In this document: positions 1-8,613 of the stretch, piece by piece
Layout of the letters: each line of letters opens with the position of its first letter
Numbering within the stretch: position 1 is the stretch's first letter
Source of the DNA: an uncultured Alphaproteobacteria bacterium
Lineage (GTDB): Bacteria > Pseudomonadota > Alphaproteobacteria > RF32 > CAG-239
Length of the DNA stretch: 33,094 nt
Reading direction: 5' to 3'
Assembly (NCBI GenBank): GCA_944393715.1
Contig: CALYBB010000046.1
Location: forward strand, 1-33,094
Notes under the pieces: model-generated
The model's database searches: none
Seen by the model: only the letters and a program-made list of their open reading frames with translations
What the model was told of the DNA's origin: nothing
Position numbers and translations under genes: made by a program

Positions 1-2
1 CC

Positions 3-215
3 AGCGGTTGTTATTGGACATCTAACGAAGCTGACGCGGAAAAGGCTTTGGCTGTTAATTTTGATAGCGGCAAGGTTGAAGCAAAAAACAAAGAAAGCAC
101 CTGCCAGATGCCGACCTTTTTCTTTTATGGTCCTGATGTAACGACGGATGTGATAGACATTTTTGGAATGTGTAACTTTAAGGATAGTTATTATCCGATA
201 ATGCGCGGACAATAA
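3..215 (+). CDS. Secreted Lcl/DUF1566-like paralogue, 3' end only
   Basis: This is the last 70 codons of a gene that begins outside the window; the frame is open from base 3 and ends at a TAA at 213-215. The fragment contains CYWTSNE followed by a short acidic stretch and AVNFDSGK. This matches the WSSNE signature near the C-terminus of the complete paralogues at 15145, 26085, 27174, 30810 and 31753, and resembles the C-terminal part of Lcl/DUF1566 domains. The tail after the signature is longer than in the other copies and has two further cysteines (CQMP and GMCNF). It also lacks the TRC(A/V)xxY ending of the others, so it is a divergent member. Function unknown; probably exported. Confidence 0.6.
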   Translation, partial: SGCYWTSNEADAEKALAVNFDSGKVEAKNKESTCQMPTFFFYGPDVTTDVIDIFGMCNFKDSYYPIMRGQ

Positions 216-235
216 AAAACAGCTTAAGTTTAAAT

Positions 236-1456
236 TTAATCTTGAAATTTAAGCTTTTGTTTTAGGATGTTAATTTTGAACGCGCGAAAACGCCGGCCAA
301 AGCTTTTGTCTTTGGGCAGAGTGCTAAAATCCGGCATATCGGTTGCTTTGACAGCAGAGAGTATCTTATGGGCTTTTTGCAAAAGAGAAGCATTTTCATA
401 AAACTCGGTTTGCTCATTTTGGCTGAGTTTATATCCGCGGCCAAAAAAGTCGGCCTGACAGACGGTGATAAAGTCGTCGATATATTTGCCGAGAGATGTG
501 GTAAAATCGACTAGGGTTGAAGCACGCATTTGATGAAGCAAGTGCAATTTCATGTGATTTTGGCAGCACAAAATGGCAAAGTTTTTATATTCATGTGGTA
601 CTTTAAGACGCGAGCATATGCTTTTGATGAGCTCAGGTCCTGTTGCGTCATGACCATGGTGATGCGGCAAAGCATCTTTTGGGGTGAGGGTTTTGCCGAT
701 ATCGTGCAACAGGGTGGCAAATTTTATCTTGGGGCTTTGCAAAGCCACGTTTTTGAGGCAAAGCAGCGTATGCGCGCCGGAGTTGCCTTCGGGGTGGTAA
801 TCCAAGCGCTCGGGCGTTGCAAAAAGAGCTGAAATTTCAGGCATAATTTTATCTAAAGCGCCACAGTCTTGCATGGTGGTGATAAAAATATCAAAATTTT
901 TTGTCTCTAGGGCGCGATAAATCTCTTGCCAAACACGTTCTGCCGAAAGATGAGCCAGTGCACCATCCTTAACCATTTGGCGGGCAAGAGACATGGTCTC
1001 TGGCGCGATCTTAAAATTTAATTGTGCGGCAAAACGGCACATACGCAGAACCCTAAGCGGATCCTCTGCAAAATGCGGGCTGATGTGGCGGAGTATGCCC
1101 TCTTTAATATCTTTTTGGCCGTTGAAATAGTCGATTATTTGGTTGGTGTTGTTGTCTAACGCAAGAGCGTTGCAGGTGAAATCACGCCGGATTAAATCCT
1201 CTTTGAGGCTTATGGAGGGCGAAAATTCGAATTTAAAATCGCCATGTTTATTGCCCGATTTTTGCTCCTTGCGGGCGAGGGCATATTCCGAGCCGTTGTG
1301 AGGATTGATAAAAACCGGAAAATCTTTACCGACCTGCTTAAAACCCAAAGACAACATCTCTTCAATTGTCGAACCGATTACGACATAATCGATGTCGTGA
1401 GGCGGGATATTCATTATTTTGTCGCGGACGGAGCCTCCGACCTGATAGATTTTCAT
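236..1456 (-). CDS. cca: CCA-adding tRNA nucleotidyltransferase
   Basis: Adds or repairs the 3' CCA of tRNA using CTP and ATP. The 406-residue protein has the class II nucleotidyltransferase head: GGSVRD at 7-12, metal-binding DIDY at 21-24, RRDFTCNA at about 90-97 and EDPLRVLRMCRF at about 131-142. An HD phosphohydrolase motif (LLHDIGK, His-Asp at 251-252) follows, as in the long, E. coli-type enzyme of about 412 residues. I chose the ATG at 1454-1456 because the family starts right before the GGSxRD motif; the 20 in-frame codons upstream show no homology or signal. The encoded CCA of the one tRNA in this window means the enzyme serves mainly repair there. It stands alone on the minus strand. 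Confidence 0.92.
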   Translation of the reverse strand: MKIYQVGGSVRDKIMNIPPHDIDYVVIGSTIEEMLSLGFKQVGKDFPVFINPHNGSEYALARKEQKSGNKHGDFKFEFSPSISLKEDLIRRDFTCNALALDNNTNQIIDYFNGQKDIKEGILRHISPHFAEDPLRVLRMCRFAAQLNFKIAPETMSLARQMVKDGALAHLSAERVWQEIYRALETKNFDIFITTMQDCGALDKIMPEISALFATPERLDYHPEGNSGAHTLLCLKNVALQSPKIKFATLLHDIGKTLTPKDALPHHHGHDATGPELIKSICSRLKVPHEYKNFAILCCQNHMKLHLLHQMRASTLVDFTTSLGKYIDDFITVCQADFFGRGYKLSQNEQTEFYENASLLQKAHKILSAVKATDMPDFSTLPKDKSFGRRFRAFKINILKQKLKFQD

Positions 1457-1593
1457 TGTTTTTAACCTGAGATAATTTATTACCATGAATATAAAATACG
1501 GAGGCTTATTTGTCATCAGGAAAATTTATTTTGTTGATTTACACGCCGGTTTGATTGTGCTATCGTCGCTTTGTTGAATAAGGAGAAATTGAA

Positions 1594-1977
1594 TTGAAGC
1601 GGAAAGTAACAGCTTGTTTAATCGTTTTGCTGGCGGCTTGCTCAAAAACAGTGGTAACTGACGATGACAACGGCAAAACCATTGTTGTTGATGCGGGGCA
1701 TAAAGTTGAGATAAAACTTTCGGAGAATCCGTCAACCGGATATTCTTGGGCGATTGAACCCCAACCTGTGGGTGCAACCGAGTTTGAATGGAAAGAAGGA
1801 AAATATATACCGGATAAGAAAAATAAGAATATGGTTGGTGTCGGCGGAAAAAAGATGTTTGAGGTTCGTTTACCTAATCCCGGCAAATTGAAAATTGAAG
1901 GGTGTTATTTTCGTCCATGGGAAAAATGCGATATGCAAAAAGACAAAACTTTTAGGTTGTTGATTGAAGCAAGATAG
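1594..1977 (+). CDS. Chagasin-family (inhibitor I42) lipoprotein
   Basis: A 127-residue predicted lipoprotein: a short hydrophobic signal ends in the lipobox LLAAC with the cysteine at about residue 16. The mature part contains NPSTGYSW, the first loop signature of the chagasin/I42 cysteine protease inhibitor family. A Gly-rich GVGG loop lies where the second inhibitory loop belongs, followed by the last loop region RPWE. The start is a TTG at 1594-1596, supported by AGGAG at 1581-1585 eight bases upstream; no ATG lies nearby in frame. Members in bacteria inhibit papain-like proteases, and here it would face the periplasm. The next gene (gph) starts 9 bases later, so the two are probably co-transcribed, although no functional link is obvious. 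Confidence 0.8.
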   Translation: MKRKVTACLIVLLAACSKTVVTDDDNGKTIVVDAGHKVEIKLSENPSTGYSWAIEPQPVGATEFEWKEGKYIPDKKNKNMVGVGGKKMFEVRLPNPGKLKIEGCYFRPWEKCDMQKDKTFRLLIEAR

Positions 1978-1986
1978 GCAATAGAA

Positions 1987-2649
1987 ATGAAAAATACAGT
2001 TATTTGGGATATGGATGGTACGGTTTTGAACACGCTGGAAGATTTAAAGGACAGTGTTAATTATGCCTTGGTTAGCCATGGATTTAAGCCGTATAATCTA
2101 CAGGAGATTAAAGCCATGCTGGGCAACGGCGTTAGGGTGTTGATGGAGCTGGCCGTACCGGAAGGACTAAACAACCCGAAATTTGACGACTGCCTCAAAA
2201 CTTTTCAGGAATATTATCAGTTGCATATGAACGATAAGACCCGTCCTTATGAGGGGATTCCGGAAGTTATGAAGCTGCTTAAGGAAAAGGGATGGAAACA
2301 GGCTATTGTCTCTAACAAAATGGACAGCGCGGTGCAAAAACTGGCGGCGGCGTATTATCCTTTTGTTGATTTGGCTCTTGGCGAAACCGCCGGATTGAAA
2401 CGTAAGCCGTCTCCAGATATGGTATGGGCAGCGTTAAAAAGACTCGGCACGAGAAAAGAAGAGGCCGTTTATGTCGGCGATTCAGAGGTTGATTTGGCGA
2501 CGGCTAAAAATTCCGGCCTGGATTGTGTGAGCGTGGCTTGGGGGTTTCGTGAGGTAAAAAAGCTTAAGATAGTCGGCGCCAAAACAATTGTCGACAAACC
2601 AAAACAGTTGCTTAAAGTTTTGGATGATATGCAAAATATAAAGCGCTGA
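1987..2649 (+). CDS. gph: HAD hydrolase, phosphoglycolate phosphatase-like
   Basis: A 220-residue HAD-superfamily phosphatase. Motif I is DMDGT (8-12) with the nucleophile Asp8 and acid/base Asp10, motif II Ser109 in IVSNK, motif III Lys140 in KRKPSP, and motif IV GDSEVD at 164-169. The helical cap lies between motifs I and II (subclass I), as in Gph and PpaX. The most common role is removal of 2-phosphoglycolate produced during DNA repair, but HAD substrate range cannot be read from sequence. It follows the chagasin-like lipoprotein by 9 bases and converges with tadA, whose stop is 9 bases away. The gene symbol is the nearest family name, not a proven function. Confidence 0.8.
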   Translation: MKNTVIWDMDGTVLNTLEDLKDSVNYALVSHGFKPYNLQEIKAMLGNGVRVLMELAVPEGLNNPKFDDCLKTFQEYYQLHMNDKTRPYEGIPEVMKLLKEKGWKQAIVSNKMDSAVQKLAAAYYPFVDLALGETAGLKRKPSPDMVWAALKRLGTRKEEAVYVGDSEVDLATAKNSGLDCVSVAWGFREVKKLKIVGAKTIVDKPKQLLKVLDDMQNIKR

Positions 2650-2658
2650 TTTTAAAGC

Positions 2659-3126
2659 TTATCCTTTTGCCTGCCGGCGTTTTTTTCTAAAAAAATCCTT
2701 TAGGATTGCGGCGCAGTCGCTTTCGAGAATTCCGCCATAGACTTGCGGGCGGTGATGGCAGGTTGGTTGTTCATAAAAGCGGATGCCGTTTGTGACGGCA
2801 CCGCCTTTGGTATCGTAGGCGCCAAAATAAAGGTGTTTAATGCGTGCAAAGGAAATGGCCGCGGCACACATTGTGCAAGGTTCTAGCGTAACATAAATAT
2901 CTAAATCGCGCAGGCGGTTCTGATTGAGTCGGCGGCAGGCTTCGCGGATGGCGAGAATTTCGGCATGGGCTGAGGCGTCTTCGCTGTGCTGACTGAGGTT
3001 GTGTGTTGCGGCAATGATTGAATCTTTTTGGGGATTGACAATCAGACAGCCGATCGGAACTTCATCCGCGGCCGCCGCCTGTTTTGCCAATTCAAGAGCC
3101 TGGCGCATGTAGTCTTCAGGAGTCAT
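2659..3126 (-). CDS. tadA: tRNA adenosine(34) deaminase
   Basis: Converts A34 to inosine in the wobble position of tRNA-Arg(ACG). The 155-residue protein has the cytidine/deoxycytidylate deaminase fold signature: zinc ligand His54 and catalytic Glu56 in AHAEI, then PCTMC with zinc ligands Cys84 and Cys87. Length matches bacterial TadA. The ATG at 3124-3126 is preceded on the minus strand by an AAGG stretch. It is divergent from rluB with a 67-base shared promoter region. Confidence 0.92.
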   Translation of the reverse strand: MTPEDYMRQALELAKQAAAADEVPIGCLIVNPQKDSIIAATHNLSQHSEDASAHAEILAIREACRRLNQNRLRDLDIYVTLEPCTMCAAAISFARIKHLYFGAYDTKGGAVTNGIRFYEQPTCHHRPQVYGGILESDCAAILKDFFRKKRRQAKG

Positions 3127-3193
3127 GATGGTGCCTTTTTTGTTGTATTTTGACAGAATTATGCTAGAAGAAAGATAAAAAGGAAAGAAAAAA

Positions 3194-3916
3194 ATGACAA
3201 TGAGAATTGCGAAATTTATGGCTCATTCCGGTGTGTGTTCACGCCGAGACGCCGAAGAATTTATCAGGCAAGGGCGTGTGACGATTAACGGCGAAATAGT
3301 TGCAAGTCCGGCGGTTAATGTCGATGGCAGCGAAAAAATTTTGCTGGATGGTGAAAAATTGCCGCAGGCAGAACGAATCCGGCTGTGGTTGTATCATAAA
3401 CCGGCCGGATTGGTTACGACTCATAAAGACGAAAGAGGACGTCCAACAGTGTTTGAGTATTTGCCGAAATCGTTGCCGAGGGTTATTTCGGTCGGGCGGT
3501 TGGATTTGAATTCGGAAGGTTTGTTGTTGTTGACAAATAATGGTGAATTGTCGCGTCAGTTGGAACTTCCGAAAAATGGCTGGAGTCGGCGTTATAAGGT
3601 CAGAGTCTATGGTAATGTGCGGCCGGAAAAGCTGGCCGAGCTGCAAAGAGGGGTTATGGTTGAGGGTATTCAATACGGTGCGGTCAAAGCTGAAATTGAA
3701 AGTCGGCAAGGAGCTAATGTTTGGCTGAATGTTACGCTGACGGAAGGAAAAAATAGGGAAATACGCCGATTAATGAAATATCTGGGACTTGAGGTTTCGC
3801 GTCTTATTCGTTTGTCTTACGGACCTTTTCAACTTGGGAGTTTGCCTAAGGGGGCGGTTAAGGAAGTGCCGCAAAAGGTACTAAAGGAACAATTAGGGGG
3901 TAAATTGGCGTTATGA
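3194..3916 (+). CDS. rluB: rRNA pseudouridine synthase, RsuA/RluB family
   Basis: Isomerises a uridine to pseudouridine in rRNA, probably 23S (RluB type). The 240-residue protein has an N-terminal S4 RNA-binding domain (about 4-50, with SGVCSRRDAEE) and the RsuA-type catalytic core GRLDLNSEGLLLLTN with the catalytic Asp at 104. EGKNREIRRL appears near 190. AGGAAAG lies just upstream of the ATG. The last four bases overlap the start of rsmD (ATGA), so the two rRNA modification genes are translationally coupled. RluB, RluE and RluF types are hard to separate by eye, so the symbol is the likeliest of these. Confidence 0.85.
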   Translation: MTMRIAKFMAHSGVCSRRDAEEFIRQGRVTINGEIVASPAVNVDGSEKILLDGEKLPQAERIRLWLYHKPAGLVTTHKDERGRPTVFEYLPKSLPRVISVGRLDLNSEGLLLLTNNGELSRQLELPKNGWSRRYKVRVYGNVRPEKLAELQRGVMVEGIQYGAVKAEIESRQGANVWLNVTLTEGKNREIRRLMKYLGLEVSRLIRLSYGPFQLGSLPKGAVKEVPQKVLKEQLGGKLAL

Positions 3917-4452
3917 GAATTATCGGCGGAAAATATCGTGGTAAGAAGTTGATTTCGCCGATGTCCGCGGCAGTTCGTCCGACGGCAGATAAAACGAGAG
4001 AAGCGATATTTAATATTTTGCGTAATCGATTGGGGGGAGATTTCGGGCGTTTGCGGTTGGTTGATATTTTTTCCGGAAGCGGAGCTTTTGCTTTGGAAGC
4101 GGTGTCTCAAGGATTTGGCTATGTGACGATGATTGATATTGCTCCGGCGGATTTATTGAAAAATATTCGGTTATTTCCGGCAGAGGCAGAAAAAATCTGT
4201 GTTTTGACGGCTGATGCCTGTTGTTTGCCGCCGGTTGATGAAAAATTTGATGTCTTGTTTATGGATGCGCCGTATCATCAAGGATTGACAGAGCCAGCAC
4301 TGATTGAAGCTGAAAAAATATTGCAGACGGGTGCTTTGTGTTTGATTGAAGTTGAAAAGAACGAGGACTGCCGGCTGCCTCCAGCTTATGAACAGGTGGA
4401 TGAGCGGCGTTATGGTTTGGCCAAAGTCATAATAGCCAAATTTATTTTGTAA
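3913..4452 (+). CDS. rsmD: 16S rRNA (guanine966-N2)-methyltransferase
   Basis: Methylates G966 of 16S rRNA using S-adenosylmethionine. The 179-residue protein starts with the family hallmark MRIIGGKYRGKKL, then RPTADKTREAIFNIL, the SAM-binding DIFSGSGAFALEA (from 51), and a catalytic motif IV DAPY at 118-121 in place of the more usual DPPY. Start ATG overlaps the rluB stop by 4 bases. It converges with the DUF2125-like gene and overlaps its 3' end by 11 bases. Confidence 0.9.
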   Translation: MRIIGGKYRGKKLISPMSAAVRPTADKTREAIFNILRNRLGGDFGRLRLVDIFSGSGAFALEAVSQGFGYVTMIDIAPADLLKNIRLFPAEAEKICVLTADACCLPPVDEKFDVLFMDAPYHQGLTEPALIEAEKILQTGALCLIEVEKNEDCRLPPAYEQVDERRYGLAKVIIAKFIL

Positions 4453-5530
4453 AATCTTTTATTGTCAGATTTTCAATGGCTATTTTGCCATCTGAATAGC
4501 TGATCGGCGTTGATATTGTTAATTCTTCGTCATCAGGTTTAAGTTTGTAGGCTTTATTGGATAGCAAAATGTTGGCAACAAAAACGTTTTTGCTATCAAA
4601 AAAGCCGGTTTCATGCAGATCATTAATCAGCCGTAGGATACCTTTTGACGAAGTATTGAAGCTGATGCGTGGTGCGAATTTTTCGTTGAAAGCAATATTG
4701 CCGCGGCCGACAAGCATTAGGGGTTTCCACTGCACAATGAGGTTGGGGACATCAATGAAACCACCTTCTTTTAGCCATGTTTCAAGCGAAGTGAGAAAAT
4801 ATTCGTCAGGTTTGATGCGGCCGATGATATCGGCTTTGGTGTAGAAGAGGGTCAGATGTGAAGACAAGGGATAATCCAGTAAGCCGTTGATATCAACATT
4901 ATTGATCTCAAAAAAACTTTCGAAACTCGGTATGGTTGTTGAGTTGTTTAATTGCCGAGGAGGTAAGGCTTCTAATAGGTAGGCAATTTTTTTTATTTTG
5001 GCAAAATCGCGAATGTTAATGTCTTCAGCGTGAAACATCAGGTTTTTGAAAAGTCCATTTTTGCCGGTAATGTCTAAAAATGTTTGGCTGCTGTCCATCT
5101 CAGAAACAAAATCGTTGAAAGAAAATTTGCCCCCTTCAACCGATTCAAAACGGATGCGCGGCGAGCCAAAAATATTGGAAAAGCCTTCTATGCGGTTGAA
5201 ACCGATAGACCAGTTATTTAAGCCACGATTGTTGTATATGCGAAAATTGTCAATCGTTACCACAGGAGAAAAAAACATGGAATTGAACTCAATGTGGTCA
5301 TAAGCAATATCCAATCCTATTTCATTTATCCATGAAATTGTTTGAGCCAGTTGTGTGCGGATTTGTTTGATGGCAATATTGCGCGAAGCTATGATGTAAA
5401 TTGTGCCGAAAACAAGGCAAAACGAAAAAAAACAGGCCAAAACAGCCGCAGCTTTTTTCTTGATGCTGATTGAAAGATTTTTTAATGCGGAATATGCTGA
5501 CAAGACAATTTGATGAAATATGTGCGGCAA
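4442..5530 (-). CDS. Membrane-anchored DUF2125/AsmA-like protein
   Basis: Last gene of the ftsEX operon, 362 residues. There is one transmembrane anchor at about 28-50 (AVLACFFSFCLVFGTIYI), followed by a long periplasmic beta-rich region with repeated phrases of the type 'FF.P.VTIDNFRIY' and 'VDINGLLDY'. The position right after plsC and the overall pattern fit the alphaproteobacterial DUF2125 family, distantly AsmA-like and probably dealing with the outer envelope. The start is a TTG at 5528-5530: GGAG lies 8 bases upstream and the frame begins only 5 bases after the plsC stop. Function unknown; the family call rests partly on gene order. Confidence 0.6.
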   Translation of the reverse strand: MPHIFHQIVLSAYSALKNLSISIKKKAAAVLACFFSFCLVFGTIYIIASRNIAIKQIRTQLAQTISWINEIGLDIAYDHIEFNSMFFSPVVTIDNFRIYNNRGLNNWSIGFNRIEGFSNIFGSPRIRFESVEGGKFSFNDFVSEMDSSQTFLDITGKNGLFKNLMFHAEDINIRDFAKIKKIAYLLEALPPRQLNNSTTIPSFESFFEINNVDINGLLDYPLSSHLTLFYTKADIIGRIKPDEYFLTSLETWLKEGGFIDVPNLIVQWKPLMLVGRGNIAFNEKFAPRISFNTSSKGILRLINDLHETGFFDSKNVFVANILLSNKAYKLKPDDEELTISTPISYSDGKIAIENLTIKDFTK

Positions 5531-5535
5531 TTTGG

Positions 5536-6291
5536 TTACTCCGTATAAAGCATTTTTTGCAAGTGAGGAAATTCTTTAATTGTCTCCATATTAAGTTCTC
5601 GGCATTTTTGTTCAATGGAATTTTGCAATTTTTCCATAAAGGCTTGTTTGCTCAATCCGGCCTCGATCGGCGGCATAAATTCAAATATAATCTTTCCCGG
5701 GTAACGCAAAAAAGAATTTTTGGCCCAAAAGAAACCTGTGTTGGAGGCTATAGGGGTTACCGGCAGATTGAGGTGTTGATACAGGAGGGCGACTCCCGGT
5801 TTGTAAGCCGGCGGCTGCCCTGGTTTGCGGCGAGTGCCCTCAGGGAAGATGATGATAGGGCGGCGAGCTTTATTCATTTTTACGGCATGGCGCAGCATGT
5901 CCTTCATGGCGGCTGCTCCGGCTGAACGATTAATCGGGATCATGCCGTATAAGGCCTGTGCCCAGCCAAAAATCGGAATATAGGTTAGTTCTTTTTTCAT
6001 AACAAAAGTGGCGCGTTTGAGGTAGTTGCTTAAGACATAAGTCTCAACAGCCGATTCATGTTTGCCGGCATAGATGCCTCCGGTTTGGTTGAGGTATTGG
6101 GCACCGCGGATTTCGATTTGGATTCCGCCGATATATTTTAAAGACAAAACAAGAGCCGGAATAAAAGTATGATTCCAAAACCAGATGATAAACTCTCGTG
6201 AAAATAAACCGAGAAAGGAATTTAATATACAGCCGGCGGCGATAATACCGTAGACGGCGATGTTAAGAAACAAAGAACGAATAAACAGCAT
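5536..6291 (-). CDS. plsC: 1-acyl-sn-glycerol-3-phosphate acyltransferase
   Basis: Transfers an acyl chain to lysophosphatidic acid to make phosphatidic acid, the second step of phospholipid synthesis, at the inner membrane. The 251-residue protein has a hydrophobic N-terminus (about 5-50), the acyltransferase box H78-x4-E83 within GKHESAVET, and FPEGTR at 149-154. Many PlsC proteins have HX4D; the HX4E version in KHxSAxET is usual in alphaproteobacteria. Start ATG at 6289-6291 has AAAGG just upstream. It is the fourth gene of the ftsE-ftsX-DUF218-plsC-DUF2125 run, with an 18-base gap from the DUF218 gene. Confidence 0.88.
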   Translation of the reverse strand: MLFIRSLFLNIAVYGIIAAGCILNSFLGLFSREFIIWFWNHTFIPALVLSLKYIGGIQIEIRGAQYLNQTGGIYAGKHESAVETYVLSNYLKRATFVMKKELTYIPIFGWAQALYGMIPINRSAGAAAMKDMLRHAVKMNKARRPIIIFPEGTRRKPGQPPAYKPGVALLYQHLNLPVTPIASNTGFFWAKNSFLRYPGKIIFEFMPPIEAGLSKQAFMEKLQNSIEQKCRELNMETIKEFPHLQKMLYTE

Positions 6292-6309
6292 CGGACACCT
6301 TTCTTTATA

Positions 6310-6876
6310 TCAGAGTCGGCTTCGCAGATAAGCATACAAGAATTTATTATATTCTTTGAAAATAAGCGAGAAAGTTTGCCAACTCGTCCACCATTTTTTT
6401 TCAATATTTTCTGAATAAACCGGATGAAGAATAATTTCGAGATCCGGATTTTGTTCTTCAAATTCAACCAGAGAACGAAAAACATGATAGTTTGAGGTAA
6501 CCAGACGGATGGATTTTATATGGTTTTCGGCAACCCATTTTTGTGTTTCTTCGGCGTTTTCCAAGGTGTTTGATGCGTTGTGGCCGATATCAATGTTAAA
6601 CCGTTCGGCAACGTCTAGTTTTTGAGCTGTTTTTATGTTTTGCAGTGAAATATCTTTGTTGACGCCAGAAATAAAAAGGCGTTCGGATAAGCCTTGTTTG
6701 AGCAGTCGGACGGCTTCGGCAATACGGTTCCGGCCGCCGGTCAGAGCAATGATGGCGTCGGTTTTGCGCAGCGAAACAGCCGGAAAATTATTTATTTTCC
6801 ATGCAAACAGCAATAAACCTATTGCCCATGCCAGTCCGACGGCTGTTCCGGTTATCAGAATAATTTTTTTTGTCAT
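6310..6876 (-). CDS. YdcF/DUF218-type membrane protein
   Basis: A 188-residue protein with one N-terminal transmembrane helix (about 4-26) followed by a DUF218 domain. The domain shows DAIIALTGGRNRIAEA, LFISG, a polar turn GHNASNTLENA and LVTSNYHVFRS. DUF218 proteins (YdcF, SanA, ElyC) are implicated in envelope or peptidoglycan-lipid metabolism, and some bind S-adenosylmethionine; the exact reaction is unclear. Its ATG overlaps the ftsX stop by 4 bases (ATGA), showing translational coupling. The neighbourhood (divisome transporter, phospholipid synthesis) agrees with an envelope role. Confidence 0.75.
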   Translation of the reverse strand: MTKKIILITGTAVGLAWAIGLLLFAWKINNFPAVSLRKTDAIIALTGGRNRIAEAVRLLKQGLSERLFISGVNKDISLQNIKTAQKLDVAERFNIDIGHNASNTLENAEETQKWVAENHIKSIRLVTSNYHVFRSLVEFEEQNPDLEIILHPVYSENIEKKWWTSWQTFSLIFKEYNKFLYAYLRSRL

Positions 6877-7787
6877 AGCATTTTCTTTAAAGTTTTCTTA
6901 ACGGTGTAATAGGCTGTAAGCATGGCAATCAGCATGGAGAACAGGGGAAGAGACAATATCATTATCCAGCTGCCGACACTTAAGTTTGCTTCGCTGATAA
7001 TGCCGCCTTCGATGGCCAGAGCTAGGTTGCCGATAAAGAAAATGGCAGGGACGGCAAAAAACAGGCCGATGATACCACCGGTGAGACCCAGAAAGGCCAT
7101 GCGTCGGGCATATTGCTGAGCAATGTAGGCATCCTTGGCACCAATAACATGGAGTATTTCAATGATCTGACGATGCAATCCTAAGCTCATTTGGGTGGTG
7201 TAAAAGATAGCGCCGGAAGTGATGGCTGAAATCAAAATTAATATGGTTGAGGCTATGAGATTTAGTCCATCGGCAAAGGCAATGAGCTTGTTAAGCCAAA
7301 GTTTGTGATTATCCAGCGAGGCCTGAGGCGATGCGGCAGCCAAATCTTTGGCCAACTGGGCAAAATCAAATTCGGCATCGGGAGAGATGCGGACGTCAAT
7401 AATTCGCGGGGCGGGAAGTTCTGAAATATCAATGCCGTCGCCGAGCCATGGACGCAGAAGTTCGTTTAGTTGTTCATCGCTTAGTGCCGATACTCTCGTA
7501 ACACCATTGACAGATTTTAGAAATTCAACCGCTTTTTCTTCGTAAACCAGTGTTTCGGCGCGGGCTTTTTCTTTGTTGATGTCATTGACGGGGATAATTT
7601 GGACGGTAAGCGAGCCCAAAATGCTTTTGTTCCAACTATTGACAACCGAATCGACAGACAAGACGCCGGACAAAGTGATGGCAAAAATAAAGACGGCGAT
7701 GGAAATAATAACTTGCAGAAACAAGGAAGTATTTTCGCCTTTCAGCGGAAGTTCTTGTTTGCGAGCGATAAAAACATGGTCAGACAT
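6873..7787 (-). CDS. ftsX: Cell division protein FtsX
   Basis: Membrane partner of FtsE; the FtsEX complex links the divisome to peptidoglycan hydrolase activation. The 304-residue protein has the FtsX layout: a first transmembrane helix at about 24-46, an extracytoplasmic domain (about 47-170) with the SVNGVTRVSALSDEQL and PWLG region, then three helices near 176-200, 225-255 and 270-295. TTAGGAGGATTCC immediately before the ATG is a strong ribosome binding site. Its start lies inside the 3' end of ftsE (8-base overlap), and its stop overlaps the DUF218 gene, so expression is coupled on both sides. Confidence 0.9.
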   Translation of the reverse strand: MSDHVFIARKQELPLKGENTSLFLQVIISIAVFIFAITLSGVLSVDSVVNSWNKSILGSLTVQIIPVNDINKEKARAETLVYEEKAVEFLKSVNGVTRVSALSDEQLNELLRPWLGDGIDISELPAPRIIDVRISPDAEFDFAQLAKDLAAASPQASLDNHKLWLNKLIAFADGLNLIASTILILISAITSGAIFYTTQMSLGLHRQIIEILHVIGAKDAYIAQQYARRMAFLGLTGGIIGLFFAVPAIFFIGNLALAIEGGIISEANLSVGSWIMILSLPLFSMLIAMLTAYYTVKKTLKKML

Positions 7788-8493
7788 GGAATCCTCCTAA
7801 CGCGGAAGTGTCCGACGGATAATAGATGTGCAGACCGCGGTTTTGCAAATGCAGCCTCGGGTAGGCAAAGTCGTTGATAATTTTGTCGGAGTGGGTGGCA
7901 ATAACGACGGTTGTTCCAAGTTTATTAAGCTCTACAAACAATTTCATTAATTTGCCGGCAATAATGTTGTCAACATTTCCGGTTGGTTCGTCGGCCAAGA
8001 GAAGATCCGGACGGTTGATGACGGCACGAGCAATGGCTACGCGTTGTTTTTCACCGCCGGAAAGGGTTGAGGTTTTGTCGTGCATGTGGGCATCCAGCTC
8101 GACCCAAGTTAGAAGTTCGGTTACGCGTTTGCGGATCTCTTTTTCGTCCATGCCGCTGACGCGCAGAGGCAGCGCCACGTTATCAAAAGCCGACAAATGT
8201 TCAATCAGGCGAAAATCCTGAAATACGACACCTATGCGGCGGCGCAGAGACGCTAACTGGTCGCGGTTGGCAAAGCTCAGGTTGTGATTAAAGACGCTTA
8301 TTCGTCCGCGACTCGGCCGTTGGGCCAGATACATCAAACTCAGTAAAGACGTTTTTCCGGCTCCGCTTTGTCCTGTCAAAAAGTGGAAAGATCCGCGGGG
8401 AAGGGCTAATTTGATGTCGCTTAAAATTTCCGGCCCTTGGTCGTAGCGGATGCCAACGTTGTTCATTTCTATGATATTATCATTATCCGACAC
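7780..8493 (-). CDS. ftsE: Cell division ATP-binding protein FtsE
   Basis: ABC-type ATPase of the FtsEX complex. The 237-residue protein has Walker A GQSGAGKT (41-48), a Q-loop in VVFQDFRL (about 90), the ABC signature LSGGEKQR (144-151), Walker B LLLADEP (164-170) with its Glu, and switch His in ATHSD. The start is a GTG at 8491-8493, chosen because AGGAGG lies about 9 bases upstream and no better start precedes it. It is the first gene of a five-gene minus-strand operon and is divergent from the zinc-ribbon gene at 8614, an arrangement common in alphaproteobacteria. Confidence 0.93.
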   Translation of the reverse strand: MSDNDNIIEMNNVGIRYDQGPEILSDIKLALPRGSFHFLTGQSGAGKTSLLSLMYLAQRPSRGRISVFNHNLSFANRDQLASLRRRIGVVFQDFRLIEHLSAFDNVALPLRVSGMDEKEIRKRVTELLTWVELDAHMHDKTSTLSGGEKQRVAIARAVINRPDLLLADEPTGNVDNIIAGKLMKLFVELNKLGTTVVIATHSDKIINDFAYPRLHLQNRGLHIYYPSDTSALGGFHV

Positions 8494-8563
8494 GCAAAAA
8501 CCTCCTATGCAATCATAAGCTAAGATATAGGCAATTATTTATTTAATAAAGTATTTTTTTGCT

Positions 8564-8591
8564 TTGATTAAAATCTTTTTCATTTTATATT
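8564..8591 (+). promoter_or_regulatory. Predicted sigma70 promoter for the zinc-ribbon gene
   Basis: TTGATT (8564-8569), 16-base spacer, TATATT (8586-8591), placing the start of transcription about 15 bases before the start codon region of the 8614 gene. Pattern match only. Confidence 0.4.
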
Positions 8592-8613
8592 CAATTTTAG
8601 ATGGAGAATGTTG

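Noticed and set aside
530-832. 100-codon plus-strand frame inside cca
   Set aside because: Antisense to the conserved cca gene, with no supporting motif or SD.
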